The notes beneath the pieces are model-generated. The model searched no databases and had not been told where the DNA came from. It saw only the letters and a list, made by a program, of their open reading frames with translations. The position numbers and the translations under genes are program-made. DNA of 6,319 bases from Thermoflexus sp. (lineage in GTDB: Bacteria > Chloroflexota > Anaerolineae > B4-G1 > DUEL01): NCBI GenBank assembly GCA_028276215.1, contig JAPYWT010000155.1, forward strand, positions 1-6,319, in the 5' to 3' direction. Each line of letters opens with the position of its first letter. The first letter of the stretch is position 1. Shown here piece by piece: positions 5,301 through 6,319 of the stretch.

Positions 5301-6261
5301 CGGCACCTACGAGTACAAGTACGTCGTCTACACCGACACGGTAAGCGGGCCGCCTCAGTGGGACTGGCTGCAGCGGCCGGGCTCGGAAGGCAACCGCTCC
5401 GTCAACGTCACTGCTCCCTATCAGGTGGTGGACGACTACCGCAACGTGGCCGTGGGCTGGGCGAAACTCCAGTGGCCGCCAGCCATCACCATCACCCTGG
5501 GCCAGTCCACCGGCGACATCTACGGGCGGGTGTACATCCACAACGTGACCAACTTGCCCGGTGAAGGGCGCGGCATCCGGGCCGAAGTGGGCTACGGCAC
5601 CAGCGCCAACCCAGCCGAGTGGACCTGGTTCCCGATGACCTTCAATGTTGATGTGGACGACGGAGCCAACGACGAGTTCAAGGGCGCCTTCATCCCGGCG
5701 GCCGCGGGCGTCTACTCCTACGCCGTCCGGTTTGACGGCAACTGGGGGCCGGGCAACCCCAGCGCCGGGTGGACCTACGGGGACCTGGACGGCGTACATC
5801 CCACGGAGCCCTTTGAACTGGACCAGTGCGGCGTCCTCACCGTCCTGGCCCCCAGCCTGAGCGTCGCCAAATCGGTGGCGCCGGAGGCCGACGTCCCGCC
5901 CGGCGGTGTGGTGACCTACACCGTCGTCCTCTCCAACACCGGGGCCGGGGATGCCCTGGGCGTCGTGCTGACGGACGCGCTGCCGGTGGAGGTGACTTTC
6001 GGCGGGTGGGTCCAGCAGAGCGGCGCCGTCTACGAGAACGGCGTCATCACCTGGACGGGCACGGTGGCGGGCGACGGTCAGGTCACCCTGGTCTTCACGG
6101 CCACGCTGGGCACCGATTCCGGCCTCTACAACCGCACCGTCGTCAACACGGCCCGCTTCGTCTCCGATAACGCCGGGAGTGGGTCCGCCCAGGCCACCTT
6201 CACCACCGCGCGGCGGTACTGGGTCTACCTGCCGCTGGTGATGCGGAACTGGAAGCCGTAG
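2368..6261 (+). CDS. Large secreted modular protein: jelly-roll-like, DUF11 x3, CBM48-like x2, OB-fold-like pair, YLPLVMRN tail
   Basis: This is a complete 1297-residue protein with a signal peptide at 1-35 (NRK, hydrophobic core, likely cleavage AQA|Q). Domains in order: 36-252, a concanavalin/LamG-like jelly roll (ENFNYGDTPGTL, EDVNRTF, IDGIRV); 255-371, DUF11; 378-475, a CBM48-like glycogen-binding fold (GDFNGW, YEYKY; likely ligand residues W407, K437, W451, N458); 476-604, WANLQ module; 605-736, DUF11; 738-925, two OB-fold-like domains like those accompanying ExeM/NucH extracellular nucleases (IQDDSGGIAVY, GDRVRV; C860 and C888 may form a disulfide); 928-1025, a second CBM48-like copy (GSFNGW; W953, K984, W998, N1009); 1026-1160, WANLQ module; 1161-1280, DUF11; 1284-1297, tail WVYLPLVMRNWKP. 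No catalytic domain, sortase LPXTG or membrane anchor is visible. The likely role is surface or extracellular binding of glycans or other polymers (inference). It has its own ribosome binding site and probably its own transcript. Confidence 0.9.
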   Translation: MNRKSLTTILSLLLGLAAVVAVAVIFATPQRTAQAQSTLLLEENFNYGDTPGTLVAVSAGNWVSHSGTTGPVLYITASLSMPKYRSSGIGGAAVISTAGVEDVNRTFVTQTSGTIYYAALVRVITATSAGDYFLHLKDPGTLFRASIFVRDSGGALQFGLGVTSSLNVWSSIPFSYDTTYLVVAKYRNEPTPTAALYVLTASVPTEPFTPLLSATGGTTVPVRGIAIRQGTAGQRPAAIIDGIRVATTWEEAIGYSEVSATKSVTPDTDVPYHGLVTYTIVLRNSYAVSDTVLFTDTLPAEVDFGAWIEQPEGATVVGNVITWSGTVTAGTAITFAFTAQHVGNYGDVVTNTAEFSGTYDAGTAQAVFTVEKLTTNVTFVYHDLEDVVLVGGMTAETVCLRGDFNGWDCTLMDADPGNTVFSVTISGLEVGRTYEYKYYVNSTALGENSCWDMLNTNNRVLTMTSGVATVHDYRNVVVDWANLQWPYTLQTDVNKPTASVYGRVYIRNVTNLSGEGRGIRAQVGYGNSTDPAEWTWFPMTYNVDDGNNDEFRGVMTPTAGGVYSYATRFDGNWGPGNPNAGWTYGDTNGSPPFDLDKTGVLTVVVYDVALSKTAPTEPVVVRDGQGALVTYTLTVENRSTITQVASFTVTDVLPEGFVYVEDDSGVAPNGSGSADDPLVWEFTNPLPPGGSLSFHLVVSATDALTATGRYTDTAAVAVEGGDWIPDNDTAQAGVMVHRIVPIATARAGSNGEVFAVEGTVIYTPGTYNTLEWGIQDDSGGIAVYYSPAPSVSYGDRVRVVATRGAYQNQEQLNAPVYFFANLGSGPEVPPRLYSTGAISTGTTEGWLVQVEGYVSGLGACTGNYSFLVNDGSGPAYIYVDQDTGVNVCSMGITNTDYVRVVGFSTQYQSLYEIKPRRPSDVKELYPTTFVYHDLEDVVRSGEAVYLAGSFNGWSTAATPMSANADFSVFSVTVVLETSGTYEYKYVVYTDTVSGPPQWDWLQRPGSEGNRSVNVTAPYQVVDDYRNVAVGWAKLQWPPAITITLGQSTGDIYGRVYIHNVTNLPGEGRGIRAEVGYGTSANPAEWTWFPMTFNVDVDDGANDEFKGAFIPAAAGVYSYAVRFDGNWGPGNPSAGWTYGDLDGVHPTEPFELDQCGVLTVLAPSLSVAKSVAPEADVPPGGVVTYTVVLSNTGAGDALGVVLTDALPVEVTFGGWVQQSGAVYENGVITWTGTVAGDGQVTLVFTATLGTDSGLYNRTVVNTARFVSDNAGSGSAQATFTTARRYWVYLPLVMRNWKP
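3499..4575 (+). repeat. Internal coding cassette copy 1 (CBM48-like + WANLQ + DUF11)
   Basis: This cassette encodes residues 378-736 of the large protein and is repeated at 5149-6207. Some stretches are almost identical in DNA: 3498-3530 equals 5148-5180 (33 of 33 bases), and 4069-4125 matches 5728-5784 at 56 of 57 bases. Other parts have diverged, and the offset changes from 1650 to 1659 bases, so there was an indel of 9 bases. The CBM48-like and WANLQ parts align well. The DUF11 of this copy is clearly less similar to that of copy 2. Confidence 0.85.
5149..6207 (+). repeat. Internal coding cassette copy 2 (CBM48-like + WANLQ + DUF11)
   Basis: This cassette encodes residues 928-1280. Its CBM48-like domain is closer to the family pattern (VYLAGSFNGW, YEYKY, QWDWL, GNRSV) than copy 1, which carries extra cysteines (399, 409, 450) and an ETVCLRGDFNGW variant. 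The DUF11 here resembles the first DUF11 of the protein (residues 255-371; shared VxFGxW and VITWxGTV patterns) more than the DUF11 in copy 1. The original unit may therefore have been DUF11 + CBM48 + WANLQ. Confidence 0.8.
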
Positions 6262-6319
6262 CCTCACCCCTCCCCCCAAACCCCCTCCCCTCTCCTGACC
6301 TTCGGTCAGGAGAGGGGAG
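6261..6319. terminator. GC-rich inverted repeat after the large gene, terminator-like
   Basis: It begins at the last base of the stop codon with GCCTCACCCC. CTCCCCTCTCCTGACC (6285-6300) pairs perfectly over 16 bp with GGTCAGGAGAGGGGAG (6304-6319) around TTC; an alternative register gives a C(TTCG)G loop with one bulged base. The window ends inside the right arm, so the full stem may be longer and any T run cannot be seen. Its position right after the stop fits a transcription terminator or mRNA-stabilising hairpin. The left arm is the reverse complement of the repeat at 1-53. Confidence 0.6.

Noticed and set aside
2998..6279. Reverse-strand open frame of 1093 codons
   Set aside because: It mirrors the codon pattern of the GC-rich gene on the other strand, starts inside the terminal repeat, has low-complexity composition rich in G, V, R, D and H, and shows no recognisable domain or Shine-Dalgarno.

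Overview
The window looks like a fragment of a high-GC bacterial genome, most likely a Chloroflexota (Anaerolineae/Caldilineae-type) organism or a metagenomic contig from one. The reasons are the modular secreted proteins built from FN3, DUF11, starch-binding-like and OB-fold-like domains, the C-terminal tail YLPLVMRN shared by both proteins, and the dense GC-rich and CACGGAT-type intergenic repeats. That taxonomic call comes from remembered family patterns, not from a search.

Layout, left to right. Bases 1-53 are one arm of a GC-rich inverted repeat. It runs directly into a headless gene (frame open to the left edge, stop at 1924) that encodes the non-catalytic C-terminal part of a GH13 amylase/pullulanase-like secreted enzyme: amylase C-terminal beta domain, FN3, an unnamed 'WANLQ' module, FN3, CBM20-like starch-binding domain, SbsA-type Ig-like domain and the YLPLVMRN tail. 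A perfect 32-bp palindrome (1053-1084) sits in frame inside its second FN3 domain. Bases 1925-2367 contain no gene. They hold a G-rich run, a 300-bp composite repeat with inverted ends (1980-2279) containing two direct repeats and a nearly perfect 68-nt hairpin, a second GC-rich hairpin in the leader, and a strong Shine-Dalgarno sequence. Bases 2368-6261 encode a complete 1297-residue secreted protein: signal peptide, jelly-roll-like N-terminal domain, DUF11, [CBM48-like + WANLQ + DUF11], an OB-fold-like pair, a second [CBM48-like + WANLQ + DUF11], and the same tail. The same GC-rich inverted repeat starts at its stop codon and runs off the right edge.

Both products appear to be exported and cell-surface or extracellular. 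Both carry starch/glycogen-binding-like domains next to the same unnamed module and end in the same tail. A plausible reading (inference) is one exported alpha-glucan-degrading enzyme and one large non-enzymatic surface protein that binds glycans or other polymers, delivered through a shared C-terminal signal. Nothing shows that they form an operon: the 443-bp repeat-filled gap and the separate ribosome binding site suggest independent expression.

The points most worth checking are the shared tail, the WANLQ module present three times, the in-frame palindrome insertion, the duplicated three-domain cassette, and the repeat arms at both window edges, which may be assembly break points.
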